A stretch of 64,000 nt of DNA from Heliocidaris erythrogramma (Eukaryota > Echinodermata > Echinoidea > Camarodonta > Echinometridae). A model generated the notes under the pieces. The model had not been told where the DNA came from and ran no database searches. It saw only the letters and a list, made by a program, of their open reading frames with translations. The stretch is from the NCBI GenBank assembly GCA_025617745.1, contig CM046858.1, positions 35,775,228 to 35,839,227 on the forward strand. The letters run 5' to 3'. The position numbers were made by a program, and so were the translations under genes. Shown in pieces: positions 1 to 10,383 of the stretch. Position 1 is the stretch's first letter. Every line of letters starts with the position of its first letter.

Positions 1-227
1 AATTTTTCTCCAAGAAAATTGTGAAGACACTCACAAAGCCCACTACTATGTTTCTGAACAGTAGATTTGTCTTCAAATTAAACACACATTTTCTGTCTTC
101 AGTGAGCTGTACTCTAATCCATTAATTTCTTGATTTTTAAATTGACTTTTTAAAGGTACGATTTACATCTTTATTGTAAATTTAATTCTCCTCTTGTGCT
201 CTGTTCATGGTTTTATTTTTTCTCCAG

Positions 228-379
228 GCATATAACAGGAAAGACTCCAAAGCAATTCCCAAGAAAACTGCATCACCTGCCAAACATAGTTCCCCAGGTT
301 TCAGTCAGAGTACTTGGAACGGCGTGCAGACACAGAAGCATGAAATCAAGCTTAACATTGTAAAGGCGGGAGGTGACAG
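228..379 (+). CDS. SENP6/7: SENP6/7-like exon (first in window)
   Basis: The acceptor TTTTTCTCCAG precedes 228 and the donor is GACAG|GTTGGT. The exon opens at codon position 1 and leaves two bases (AG) that complete Ser with the next exon. It encodes a basic, Ser/Pro-rich stretch beginning AYNRKDSKAIPKK. I recognise no domain. At least one earlier exon must lie left of the window because no start codon is in phase after the acceptor. Confidence 0.75.
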
Positions 380-739
380 GTTGGTCAAGTTTCTTTTCCT
401 TGCGTAAAATTCAAGATCAAGATATTGTACAAAACGGGCTCCATCTAGCGAATATATGACACATCAGTTGATATAAAAAATTGGTCGAGATCGAATTATT
501 AACAAAAAATATAAACATTTTGGTAGCAAGGTTTTATTATGAGTTGATTCTCAGATTTGTTAGAGAAATAGAGGCATGTCATGCTTTTAAGATATAATAA
601 TAATAATAATATTCAGTTCTTGTATAGCGCATAACACATTGCCTTGGCATGTCCCTATGCGCTTGGCATGTCCATATACTGATGGCATTGTCACTTTTTT
701 GTTATAAATCTTTGTGATTTTATAGACAGATTATTTGAT

Positions 740-1468
740 GGGCAATTCCATGATTAAGTGGACATCAGGCCAAACTTTCTTTCTCAAATTCAGGTCGATT
801 TTGGGGGTTTAAATACAGGAATTGTTTTTACAAAGGGGGTTCATACTCACCAAAAACAATTTTATTTAATATGGCCCCTTATAGAAGAATCCGAACCATA
901 CACAAATTTAGATAGATGGGACTTCACACAGTTTTTTAGTCATGGACAGAAATATACCGCATATTTTGTGATTAGATAATTTGTAGGGCATTTAGTCACA
1001 CCAATTTAAAAGAAAGTAGGCAATAATAAGTTGTTGAAAAGGTATAAAAATCTCAAATATGTAGTACTGGACAAACCGTAACGTTACTAACCAATGTTTT
1101 GGGCTCTACTTAAACAAATTGAGAGATACAATCTCTAAGCAATTTGGGGCAACATTTGTCATCATTTAAGAAGTAATACTGATATGGCTCCAAGTTTGAG
1201 GTACAATACAATAAGGAGGAATATTTTTTCAAAAACTTTGGTTTGTTTCTCATGTCCTTTTTTTGTAACGTTACTAACCGTCATCAAACGTTCTTATTAC
1301 AGCTCTTATTTTATTAATTTACTTTTGATTTCTTTATGTACTGTAGACCTTTGTTAGGTGAATATATATTTGCAAGAGTAGGACTTCAGATGAAAAAGCT
1401 ATTGAATTATCTGTATCAAAAATATTAAAATTTGATAAAGTGTAACGTTACTAATCATGGAATTGCCC
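740..1468. repeat. 729-bp element with 17-bp perfect terminal inverted repeats
   Basis: The ends GGGCAATTCCATGATTA (740-756) and TAATCATGGAATTGCCC (1452-1468) are exact inverted copies. The interior is AT-rich with no gene. The motif TAACGTTACTAA occurs three times in the right half, near 1080, 1267 and 1443. This is probably a non-autonomous DNA transposon of unassigned superfamily; I could not read a clear target duplication. Confidence 0.75.
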
Positions 1469-1666
1469 TCATATTGATGCTCAAAGTTTTAATTGTAGTC
1501 CATTAGATAATGATCAGAAATGTTTTCAAATTCTCTAGTTCTTTTATATATTAAGCATGGTATGTTTGGTTGATTGTCAAGAAACATGTGGTTTTCGGTT
1601 TCACTGTCATACATGTATGTTCAACAGCAGTTATCCATGCCTTGGATAAAATTTACAAGCACTTGG

Positions 1667-1873
1667 TCCTGTTTCATAAAAAAAACTTGTTATCAGTATC
1701 AACTGTTACATTTCTATGACAAACTTGCTCCCAGCCAATCAGATGCAAGGATTTCAGTAGCTTATACCAACTATCGTAACTTGTTATTGATAACGAGTCT
1801 TATGAAACGGGGCCCTGGGCCCTCGTGCATAAAAATTGCATTTAAAATCGCAACTGTTTATGCAAGAGGGCCC
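1667..1873. repeat. Two adjacent hairpin MITEs
   Basis: The left element (about 1667-1812) has ends CTGTTTCATAA and TTATGAAACGGG. It shares the internal text GCCAATCAGATGCAAGGATT with the elements at 6573 and 11059. The second (about 1811-1873) is a short hairpin with arms GGGCCCTC-GTGCATAAA and TTTATGCA-AGAGGGCCC. Both sit just upstream of the exon at 1934. Confidence 0.65.
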
Positions 1874-1933
1874 ATATCAGTCATGATAATTGGAATGCAT
1901 AACTAAGATCAAGAACTCCTCTTGTCATTTTAG

Positions 1934-2125
1934 CAACCCCCCAGCTGCAATACTTGAGAAAGCTGGTTGGTGCAGAACTGCAATGAATAGCTCCTCCCCG
2001 CAGAGTTGTGGTCGAGGAAGGGGGCGAGGCAGAGGCAGGGGGAGGGGCAGAGGGGACCACAACAACCGTGGTAGTGGAAGGGGGCGGGGCCTAAGAGGGA
2101 ATGCTACAGGCTTGAACATGGCAGG
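1934..2125 (+). CDS. SENP6/7: SENP6/7-like exon with RG-rich repeat
   Basis: The acceptor is CATTTTAG and the donor GGCAGG|GTAAGA. Phases fit both neighbours (AG|C in; GG out). The second half is a run of about eight Arg-Gly dipeptides, then DHNNRGSGRGRGLRG. This is an RGG/RG-type segment, a class that often binds RNA or is arginine-methylated. I do not know this feature from vertebrate SENP6 or SENP7. Confidence 0.85.
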
Positions 2126-2452
2126 GTAAGACATTGTGTTTAGAGGTTAAGCGTGGATAATAAAAATACAGAAAATATCAACAGTTTGTTTTGGAAATAA
2201 AAAATGAATAATAATTTAAAATTTTTGCTTTTAAGGATATTTTGCTTCCCTAGACTTCATTCTGATTTCTGTCTTTAAAGAAAAAATGAATATATATTAA
2301 AGAAAAACTGTTTTTTAATGATGCATTTACTTTCAAAACTGAAGTTATTCTAATAATGTTACATGTGAAATGGGATGTGAAATGTTACTCAATAAGTTTG
2401 TACAAAGTGAATGTAGTGGTGAAAGCGTATCTTTGTGTGTGTGGTTTTCTAG

Positions 2453-2530
2453 GAGACAGCAACAGACAACTCCTGTTTCCACTGGGCAAGTTCCTCAAGC
2501 ACACTCAAGGAACTGGCACCATGCCCACAG
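2453..2530 (+). CDS. SENP6/7: SENP6/7-like exon, Gln/His-rich linker
   Basis: This is a 78-nt phase-preserving exon with acceptor TTTTCTAG and donor CCACAG|GTCAGA. It encodes RQQQTTPVSTGQVPQAHSR and continues with a His-rich stretch. No domain is recognised. It is supported by splice sites and by frame continuity on both sides. Confidence 0.75.
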
Positions 2531-2639
2531 GTCAGATTAAACTTGAAGAGGCAGTTGCTTCATGGAAGCCATTACCGCTTCTTTTCTTTGTACTTTTCAA
2601 AATTACTCTATATGCTATATATTTCTTGGGGTTTTATTT

Positions 2640-2830
2640 TCGCGAATTTCGCAAATTGCGAGTGGCTCGTGAATTTAACAACACGCTAAAATTTTAACAA
2701 TGTAAGTAGCCAGTTGAATTTATTGTTTCCTTCACAGAAGTTCACCGCTTAGCTTTGCGAATGTACATCATCATTGGTTCTTGTAGATCTGATAAATTTT
2801 GTGTTTTGCAAATTTAAACACTCGCTATTA
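2640..2830. repeat. Degenerate MITE-like sequence
   Basis: The text TTCGCGAATTTCGCAAATTGCGAG recurs in rearranged form (GCGAA...TTGCAAATTT...CTCGC) about 150 bp later. It resembles the 'aaaccagaaac' MITE family seen at 3918, 8008 and 18714. Boundaries are uncertain. Confidence 0.35.
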
Positions 2831-3131
2831 AAATAGCCTGGTTAGTCCTATTCACAAAAATCCATGGCGCATACAGTATCTGAGGGATGAATGAAATTTG
2901 TTGTTTGAAAAAAAACAAAAGCTGGCTATTTTCAGTGAACATTCATTGGTGTTACAATGTATTTGCTGGTGTATTATCTTGAAGATGTGATGTGAAAGTT
3001 CAATCAGGAGGTGAATTATGGTCACAGTGGGAAAATTAGGAAATTGGGGCATTAAGCCCCCCCCCCCAAAAAAAAAACAGCCCCCCAGAAAACAAACTGA
3101 ATGGGATAGATCACATATTTCAGTGTATACT

Positions 3132-3336
3132 TAATTCACAAAGGAGGTTTAAACCATGGGTAACATTTAAACCTCTGTAAGTGTACTAAAATATGCGTAA
3201 ATAAGCGCACATTGCCCATGCGTGTGCTCAAAGAAAATGATTGGATCGGATTCTGTGTACATGTACATGTACGCTTAAAAAAACCCAGGAGGGGGTTTAA
3301 ACCATGGTTTAAACCAAACCTCTGTGAATTCGGGCC
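3132..3336. repeat. MITE with TTTAAACCATGG-type inverted ends, abutting a splice acceptor
   Basis: The left end AATTCACAAAGGAGGTTTAAA and right end TTTAAACCAAACCTCTGTGAATT are inverted copies; CCATGG sits inside both. Related copies are at 35628 and 39811. The right end is only about 23 nt from the exon starting at 3360, so the branch-point zone of that intron lies in or at the element. Confidence 0.7.
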
Positions 3337-3359
3337 TTTTTGTTTCTCTTTTTGTGTAG

Positions 3360-3637
3360 GATTCCATTTACCTCTTCAAGCTCCCAGTTGCCTGTCCAGG
3401 AGCATACCATCTCCATGATAACGACACCACACACCACAGCTGGCACCAGCTACTCCACCAGCAACGTTGCAACCCACCTGTCCCAAAGTATCAGCAACAT
3501 GGCAAGCAGCTGTCCCAGTGCCAAGGAAAGTGGCAATAACTGTGATGTATCTTCCACCCAGTCATCGGTAGATCTATCCTCCAGCCCCACAGAGACAACG
3601 AGAAATGTGGCCACGGCAACAGAAAGCAAGAAAGAAG
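3360..3637 (+). CDS. SENP6/7: SENP6/7-like exon, Ser/Thr-rich
   Basis: The acceptor is TTTTTGTGTAG and the donor AAAGAAG|GTATGT. It encodes about 92 residues dominated by Ser, Thr and Asn (for example SSTQSSVDLSSSPTETT). This is low complexity and probably disordered. No domain is recognised. Phase leaves one base (G). Confidence 0.85.
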
Positions 3638-3917
3638 GTATGTTACAAGGAGACTACTCAGCAGGTAATTATTTCTTCCAAACTGAATGAAATATGATCT
3701 TACTGTGAATTTCCCTTGTCTTATTACGGAGCATGTATGTTGGCTTTCTTTGGGTCTGAAAGCCCACATGCTTGCTATTAGCAGCAAGTGTCTTGTGGAC
3801 TTGCAAAAACAATAGTATGGTAGGTTAGGGGAAAGCTTTGGGACTCTTGGCGTGAGGTTGGCCCGATGCAAAATTAAATGTATCCCATATTGAAAGTTGT
3901 ATTAATCGGGAATTCAC

Positions 3918-4127
3918 AGGTACTATAAAACCAGAAATGTTTGTATGCATGAAACTTTCGCAAATATCGCGAGTGGTCGATATTCGCGAAAGTTTCATGC
4001 CGGGAAATAAATCACAATTGAAACAACATAAAATTATTGCAATTTGTGAAAGTTTCTTGATGCATAATTGGCCATCATGAACAATTCGCAAAAGTTTTAT
4101 GTCATGAAAGTTTCTGGATTTACGGTA
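3918..4127. repeat. MITE, 'aaaccagaaa' family
   Basis: It starts TACTATAAAACCAGAAATGT and ends with GAAAGTTTCTGGATTTACGGTA, which is the inverted form. The interior contains an exact hairpin around CGCGAGTGGTCGATATTCGCG. Family members are at 8008 (interrupted) and 18714. Confidence 0.65.
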
Positions 4128-4665
4128 TGTGAATTTAAGGGTTTGGCAATCATCTGTTCTGTAGTATATAACAGTGCTGTCAGTTCCTTATTTCACTAGT
4201 AGAAATGTTGAATACATGTTTAAGTTTGGGATTAAGTTTTGTCTAAGGATTCTAGGTTTGAATGTATGGATATCTCACAAATGGCCTTGTAGCTAGAACA
4301 GTTTAAATTGAGATTAGGAATTCAGTTCTAGGCCTAGATTGTAGGACATACATGTATACATGCTTTGGCTACTATGGCTCCATGATCTGTTTCTAACACA
4401 AGTCAAATTCCTAAATTTAACCGTGGACCTTATATCTTTCCATAACCCTATGTCTTAACCTTAAATGTAACCTAAAACTGAATTGACAAAATAAAACCTG
4501 TAGCAAATGCTGTCAGAGCAAATATAGGATCACGATAGGCCTAACACTTATTCTTGAAAACTGCATTTTAATCTGTTTTCTCTGTGTTATACCTTGTTCG
4601 TGGACTAGAATGGATTGTAAAAGATGAATAGATGAAGCCATGATTACTATTGTTCATTATTGCAG

Positions 4666-4763
4666 AGAATTCAAATGCTGCAGGTGCTGCAAGTTCAGAG
4701 AGAGGAGAGTCTTCCCAAAGCAGTGATTCTTGTGATCCTTCAAATTCGCCCAAAGAACCCTTG
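4666..4763 (+). CDS. SENP6/7: SENP6/7-like exon, Ser-rich acidic
   Basis: The acceptor is CATTATTGCAG and the donor CCCTTG|GTAACT. The peptide begins ENSNAAGAASSERGESS. It completes a codon with one incoming base and ends in phase 0. It is probably a disordered linker. Confidence 0.8.
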
Positions 4764-5087
4764 GTAACTTTTCTCTCAAAGAATCATTTGTCAAAAACTC
4801 TGTGAATTATATTCCTCTACAAACATGAAGATATAAATTTGGCAAACCTACACTTTGTCCTTTGTTGAAATAAAAAAGTAATTTTTAATTGAGCTTTGGA
4901 ATAGGCTTATTGTCAACAATTCTGGTTGTATTTGTTTACATGTTTAATATCAGGAGAGTTTTACATTAAATTGTTGAAAGGTATGACATGAAAGAAACTG
5001 TTTTTTTCTTTCATTTAAAAATAACAAGCATAGGAAATTTGATGTCATGATATTGTATAAAATCAAGATATTTGTCTGCATTTACCA

Positions 5088-5230
5088 ACATATGCCACTC
5101 TCCATCCAGATGAGTTGAATTGTTACCTGGTAGACAGAAATTTGTAGAATCAATGATCATCTTGGCAGCATGGCTTATGAATTCACTGTGATAATATTTT
5201 AGCTTGCAATGCGCATTACAATACACTAAT
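5088..5230 (+). repeat. Relic of the 3' body of the tRNA-derived SINE
   Basis: TGCCACTCTCCATCCAGATG and GTTACCTGGTAG match the body of the SINE at 22312 (TGCCACTCTCCACCCAGGTG, GGGTACCTGTTAG). The tRNA-like head is missing and the match decays toward 5230. Confidence 0.45.
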
Positions 5231-5493
5231 ATACAGTGCCTCAAAAAAAATAAGTCAGAAAAAAATTTTGAAGCAAAATTTCATATCTATGAATAGCTTA
5301 GTGTCCCTTCTATTAAAAGACACCTAAAGATCGCCATATATCTTTTTGGATGCACTGTAGTAGCTGGACAAGTTAATCTCACTCATTATTAAAGATATGT
5401 TTTAGAATTCTCTAAGTTTTATGTTATTTAGCTTTTTTTTTCATGCATATTCAATAGCTGCCGTTTTCCTTTGTGTTTTCTCCCTTCCTGTAG

Positions 5494-6106
5494 GAAGCTC
5501 TGTGCTCACATTGTGGGGTATGGTCCACAGATGATCAATGCTGTACATTCTGTCTATTTGATTTTTCAAAAATAAAGCCAAAGAAAACCCGCCCAAGAAC
5601 AATTTTTGCAACTGCAAGACCGACCTACCGTAAGAAGGACACAAAGGCATACAGAGACTCGATTGTGTCATCTACCAAAGATTCTGTGTCAAAAACGAAT
5701 GCTGTATCAGGAACGACTTCACAAGGAACAAGTGTGATGTCGAATACAGGAGACCCGCGGGGTGGAAATGCACAATCGAAGCTAATCAGCGTGAAGTCCC
5801 TTGCCTCAATTCCGGGGGTCTCTGTGAAAGCACATCCTACAAAGAAAGAAAGATTCATCGTCATGAAAAATTTATCACCTGAAACAAAGGCCACTTCGAC
5901 AGTTGCCAAGGCCCCGTCAATAGATACAAAGACATTCTACTTGAACAGGATTCAAGCGGTCAGTACGGGAGGCATTACTAAAATGGCCGCTTTGACAAAG
6001 AATACAACGGACAATGGGATCCCGAAGAGTAGGAAGAGAACCTTGAAGTCTGGAGGAGGAAGGAGAACTCCTGCAAAGCGAGCTCCACCCAAGAGAAAGG
6101 AACCAG
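5494..6106 (+). CDS. SENP6/7: SENP6/7-like exon with CX2C-CX2C cluster
   Basis: The acceptor is CCTTCCTGTAG and the donor GAACCAG|GTGAGT. This is a 613-nt exon. Its first 20 codons hold CSHCGV and QCCTFC, giving the spacing C-x2-C-x9-C-x2-C, which is typical of a small zinc ribbon or knuckle. After that come about 180 Lys/Ser/Thr-rich residues ending in a strongly basic stretch (KRAPPKRKE), a plausible nuclear localisation signal. Zinc binding is an inference from spacing only. Confidence 0.9.
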
Positions 6107-6572
6107 GTGAGTTGGAACATACCAAAGACGTAAGGCTATTTTGCTAGATTAATAATCCTTTCTTGTAAAGTGCCTATCACATTATATGATATAACATCCC
6201 TATGGGCTTATCATAGATTCAACTATATCATATAGCCACTTTATTGAGGAAAGGGAAGAAATTATTTTTTTTGGTCACAAGAGCTCTTGGGGGATTCGCT
6301 GTACATATGAGACTTTCATGCTTATAACCCAGTCACACCAATGAGAGCGATACCAGACAGACAGACAGACCAAACACACAATCACATTACCACAAATAGT
6401 TCAGAATCGGTAGTTTGGAGTGGCGTTAGGCAATGTGACTGAGGTATTGCCAGGTAATTTATTTTTTATTTTTGTCTTGAATATCATTTCAAGCTTTGAA
6501 TTTTTGTCATATCTTTTTTTTCTTGGGTTATACAATTACATTGCTTTCAATCATGAACACCTTTCATACCAG

Positions 6573-6710
6573 GGGAGCGTTTCATCAAGCGTTTTGTCAG
6601 TGATTTTTACCGACAAATGTTATAAGCTACTGAAATCCTTGCATCTGATTGGCTGAGAGCAAATTTGCTAGTAAAAATCACTGACAAAACGCTTGATGAA
6701 ACGCTCCCCA
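6573..6710. repeat. Hairpin MITE with 38-bp perfect arms
   Basis: The left arm starts GGGGAGCGTTTCATCAAGCG and the right arm ends CGCTTGATGAAACGCTCCCC. Arms 6573-6610 and 6673-6710 are exact inverted copies. The loop contains ATCTGATTGGCTGAGAGCAA. A diverged relative is at 11059-11204. Confidence 0.9.
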
Positions 6711-6995
6711 GATGTCAAATACTGGGGTTGTATTCTGAGAATTATTTCATTTTAATTTTAGTGAAAAGATTTCTATTTTTCATAACAAAATGTTGAACTG
6801 CAGCATTTCATTGGTGTTTACGTAGATGTCTTCCATGTCAGCCACTTCTGTGCATTCATTAACTAATGATGCACTGTAAGACTATTAAAATCATTTCAGT
6901 AAGATCAAGAAAATATAAATCTCAGAATACCACCCCTGGTGAAGATCCTGGAAATGCTTTAATGTCTTTGTTCTATTGGTTTTATTCACCTGCAG

Positions 6996-7079
6996 AAATA
7001 GTTCTAATATCAGATAGTGAAGATGAGGAGGAAGAAAGTGCCAAACAAAAGTCTACCACAGCAGCTGCTTCAGAAGATG
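6996..7079 (+). CDS. SENP6/7: SENP6/7-like exon with SUMO-interacting motif
   Basis: The acceptor is TTCACCTGCAG and the donor GAAGATG|GTAAAA. The peptide EIVLISDSEDEEEESAK has a hydrophobic core (IVLI) followed by phospho-acceptor Ser and an acidic run. This is the classical type of SIM, and it fits a protease that works on poly-SUMO chains. Confidence 0.9.
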
Positions 7080-7182
7080 GTAAAAATATATATATATATT
7101 TCACAACACAGTACATTTTTCAATGATGATGATAGCAAGTGATAGTGAAGATAAAGATTGATATTTAATAGCAGTTCAGGGG

Positions 7183-7385
7183 GGGTGTTTCACAAAAGTT
7201 GGCCATAGAGTCATGCCTAAGTGCCAATGTGCATTCGGTATTTAACACCTAATCTCATTGATAGACTTTCCAATGGCACGCATCCCCTAAGCACGATCTG
7301 ACCACTGCAGTGATGCGTAATATACAGCATCTAACTAGGAATTTAAGTGCGACTTTAAGTCCAACTAAACTCTTTGTACATGCAT
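7183..7385. repeat. MITE, GGGGGGTGTTTCACAAA family (right end diverged)
   Basis: It starts GGGGGGTGTTTCACAAAAGT. The interior matches the copy at 17832-18035: ATCTCATTG..., AGCACGATCTGACCA and TAGGAATTTAAGTGCGAC. The right end is reduced to a remnant, CTAAACTCTTTG. Confidence 0.7.
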
Positions 7386-7737
7386 GGATCTGGACATGGT
7401 TAGAGTTTGATTTTCATCCACTTTTGTTGTTTGTTGTTTCGAGTGATGATGATAAAGTGATGATGATAAAGTGAAAATGAATATAACGCTCTAATTTTAG
7501 GAAGTAAAAGTGTTCAAGGCACAACAGCATGCATGAATATGGGCAGTGTTGGAGTTTTGAATCCTTAGCGGCTGCTTGTGTTCCTTCATAGCCAAAGTAT
7601 TTTACCTACCGTTATCTTGACATACATGTCCATGTGTAGTGAGATGCAGTTCTTTTGAGACTACCTTCATGGGTATTCCAAAGACTACTACAGAATAGTT
7701 GATATTGTAATTTCTAACGTTGATGATTCCAAATAGA

Positions 7738-7798
7738 TTTCTTTTTCTCTCTCTCTCTATATATCTTTCTCTCTCGTTCTTTCTTCTCTCTCTTATAG
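7738..7798 (+). repeat. Pyrimidine-rich CT/AT microsatellite doubling as splice tract
   Basis: A run of CTCTCT and TATATCTTTCTCTCT ends directly at the acceptor CTTATAG of the next exon. It serves as the polypyrimidine tract. Confidence 0.7.
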
Positions 7799-7863
7799 CC
7801 ACAGAATCAGATGAGGAATTAGCCAGGTCTTTCATGACGGTGAAAGCCAAGATGAGAGATCAG
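7799..7863 (+). CDS. SENP6/7: SENP6/7-like short exon
   Basis: The acceptor is CTCTTATAG and the donor GATCAG|GTAAGA. The peptide is ATESDEELARSFMTVKAKMR plus DQ, an acidic then basic short helix-like segment. Phase runs from 1 to 0. Confidence 0.85.
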
Positions 7864-8007
7864 GTAAGATGAAGCTTCTAATTATCTTTGAAGTATATAT
7901 TCAGTACTAATCTAATATTTCTTGCAGTTTTGCAATGCAATGAAAGTACTTTGTATTTGGAATGTTTTGTGTTATGCATCATCATTCAAGAGATAGGGAT
8001 TATTTAC

Positions 8008-8450
8008 TGTAAAACCAGAAACTTTTGCTTGCATTTAACGGGATACACCACCAGGCGGCCTTGGGGAAAGTCAGGATTGCGTAAGCCCCATTCATTCGAC
8101 CGTCAGACTGCTGGGATTACATTTCGGACTGCACGAAACCGACTGAATCTCGCACGAGAGCTCGAGCTCAGGCGGAGCGTGCATGTTGCCCGACGACCAG
8201 TCTGTCCAAAGTTTGCTCCCCGCGGGGCAACGGCATGATCAGGTAACGATCAAGGTGCCCTCTCGCGGCATGAAAAACGTCCACAATCTGCGGTTGAGTA
8301 TTCCTTTAATATTCAGGAATTTCGCGATTGGTTTGGATATGTGAAAGTTTGATGACTCAAAATTATTGTATTACAGCTGACACCATTGTAAATTCTTGCA
8401 ATCAGTGAAAGCTTCTTGCTGTGAAAATGTTGCACATGTTTCTGGTTGTA
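8008..8450. repeat. MITE ('aaaccagaaa' family) interrupted by a TTAA element
   Basis: The left end is TTACTGTAAAACCAGAAACT. The right part has GAAAGCTTCTTGCTGTGAAA and GTTTCTGGTTGTATACT. The family body is broken at 8035-8038 by the GC-rich insertion listed next. Confidence 0.65.
8039..8305. mobile_element. 267-bp TTAA-flanked non-autonomous element (piggyBac-like)
   Basis: TTAA occurs on both sides (8035-8038 and 8306-8309). Just inside, the ends read CGGGATACACCACC and, inverted, AGGAATACTCAACC, which match at most positions. The interior is GC-rich, unlike the host MITE. TTAA duplication is the piggyBac hallmark; there is no transposase. Confidence 0.65.
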
Positions 8451-8782
8451 TACTCAGTTGATTCTGATGAGAGGGCTCTCACTTTACAAAGGAAGTAGAT
8501 ATTTGAAGCTGAGAATATGCTTTCTGAAATGCAAGTTTATGCAAAAGAAGATTTGAACAAATTTGTACTTGGAAAGAATAATGGGGAAGAGAGAGGTAGG
8601 GATTGATGAATAATTGACAAAAACGTCACCTTAAGAGTGCCGAAAATCTGGATATTTGAGTTAAAACTCTGTGGAGATACTGTTCACTTTTTAAAAACAA
8701 AAGAAGTATCATTTATTTAGGCAAACCTATGCCCCTACATGTATTCATGGTCAACATGTTGACCAACAATTTGTATTTACAG

Positions 8783-8993
8783 GAAGGAAACTTAATTGGA
8801 AGACCGGACACTAATGGTGGAAACGACTCTACCGAGGGTCATCAGCCTCTGCAGAGTGATCGGAACTCTCTAAAAGTAGCCTTCAGTGTGGCCATCTTAA
8901 GGTTTGGCTCCTGGCCTATGTACACATTTGGAACCACGTTAAAACTGCCCGCTGTATCGATGACACCAGAGGGCTTTGAGTTCCACTTTCAGC
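8783..8993 (+). CDS. SENP6/7: SENP6/7-like exon
   Basis: The acceptor is GTATTTACAG and the donor TTTCAGC|GTAAGT. After a hydrophilic start it encodes KVAFSVAILRFGSWPMYTFG and TPEGFEFHFQ. This has a globular, beta-rich look and continues into the next exon. I do not recognise a named domain; its position before the protease core suggests a folded pre-catalytic module. Confidence 0.88.
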
Positions 8994-9520
8994 GTAAGTT
9001 CACCTCTATACTTTTCCCTTAGAGTGTACCAATCTCAGCTAGTATGTATAAGGTCAACCCCAAAATACTGTACCCGGCATTCTTTGGGTTAGCAGTTTAG
9101 GAGTATGAAGAAGAGAGAAAAAAAAAATTAGAAACCTTGCACGCATAACCCAAGTTGGACTTGGGTTCCATGAGCACCCTTTGAGGAAAAGAACCCCTAA
9201 CATACAGAGCAAAATTTTGTTAAGTGATTGGGACCCTTCAAAAAAAGTATTTTGTGTTATTTTAATGTTGCATACCATGGCTGTTGAGTGTCTCAATTAT
9301 TCTAAAGGTACTGTTCAACATTTTTGGGGATGATGGCCCAGAATTCATTCAAAAGGTCTGTGGAAGCAAGACAAAGAAAGAAAAGAAATACTGAATCAAA
9401 TGTTTCTCCCAGAACATTGAAAGTTGTAGGTGAATATGTCAGTTTCTACACAAGTGCATACAGAAGGGGCATTTTTATCCTTCTATCCAAAATAATTATA
9501 ATGCCAGCAATTTGATTGAA

Positions 9521-9563
9521 TTTTTTTTTTTTTTTTTTTTTTTTTTTGTTTGGGGGGGGGGGG
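9521..9563 (+). repeat. T-run followed by G-run
   Basis: Twenty-seven T, then GTTT, then a run of G to 9563. The same T-then-G layout occurs at 50692 and 58215. Confidence 0.8.
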
Positions 9564-9768
9564 CAGTTGGCAATAGCTCCATGCTGTATTCAAACACTTC
9601 ATTTCATGCTTTTGTTTGAGCACCAAGTATGTTATGCACTGTCAAGAATCTCAGGTGTAGCTACTTCCAGGTGTTTACAGGGTTCCCGAGCTATCCTGGA
9701 AATCAGAGAAAAACTGGAAAATGAGTTTTCTTCTTTTAAAGATGAAGTTGAGTTGGTCATGAGATTGA

Positions 9769-10115
9769 ATTGTGAAAGAGACTGTCTCAAAGCAATTGGG
9801 AAAGGTTGATTATATAGCACATAAATATTGGTGTATGCTGTAAGGTTTTGGAATCACCAAAATGATAAGAAATTGACACAGTCCTGGTGAGAGTCACATG
9901 CACTGCATAAGCACAAATGTGTATATGGGACTGTACACAGATGTTCGGCCTGAACTTTTCAGCCGTTTCTTGTCATATGTCGAATGCGAAGGCATTTGAA
10001 GAGCAATCCTTTTTCAGAGACATATCTACTATGATAATCTTCCAAACCAACATAATAAGAGGTCTGAGAAAGCGCACAAATTAGTTTTACCTTTCCCAGA
10101 ACTTGACTTTCACTT
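9769..10115 (-). repeat. MITE, GTCGAGTTCTGGGAAAGG family
   Basis: It is an inverted copy of the elements at 16709-17004 and 30417-30975. It starts GAAAGAGACTGTCTCAAAGC and ends CCTTTCCCAGAACTTGAC. Ends of better copies read GTCGAG(T/C)TC(T)GG inverted. Confidence 0.6.
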
Positions 10116-10383
10116 TAAGTCAGGGAGTTCATTGGCCTCCAAAGAAAGTAGTCAGTCTCTTTTATTTATTCTTGCATCCAAACAGTGTATCCACATGCAT
10201 ATGCCTTAATAGAGTTTGCAACTACTATTGATTGAAGACGTTTCAAACTGGAAGTACATGTAGGTTGAAATAATAATCCTGAAACTTTGAAACTTGGTCC
10301 AGGAAAATAAGGAAAAAATCAAGGAATTCATGAAATACTGGGAATCCTGGGTTAATCAAACATGTTTTTTGTTATCTCCGCAG

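Noticed and set aside
1925-2134. Pro/Leu/Arg-rich reading frame on the minus strand
   Set aside because: It is the complement of the RG-coding exon, which has splice sites and frame continuity.
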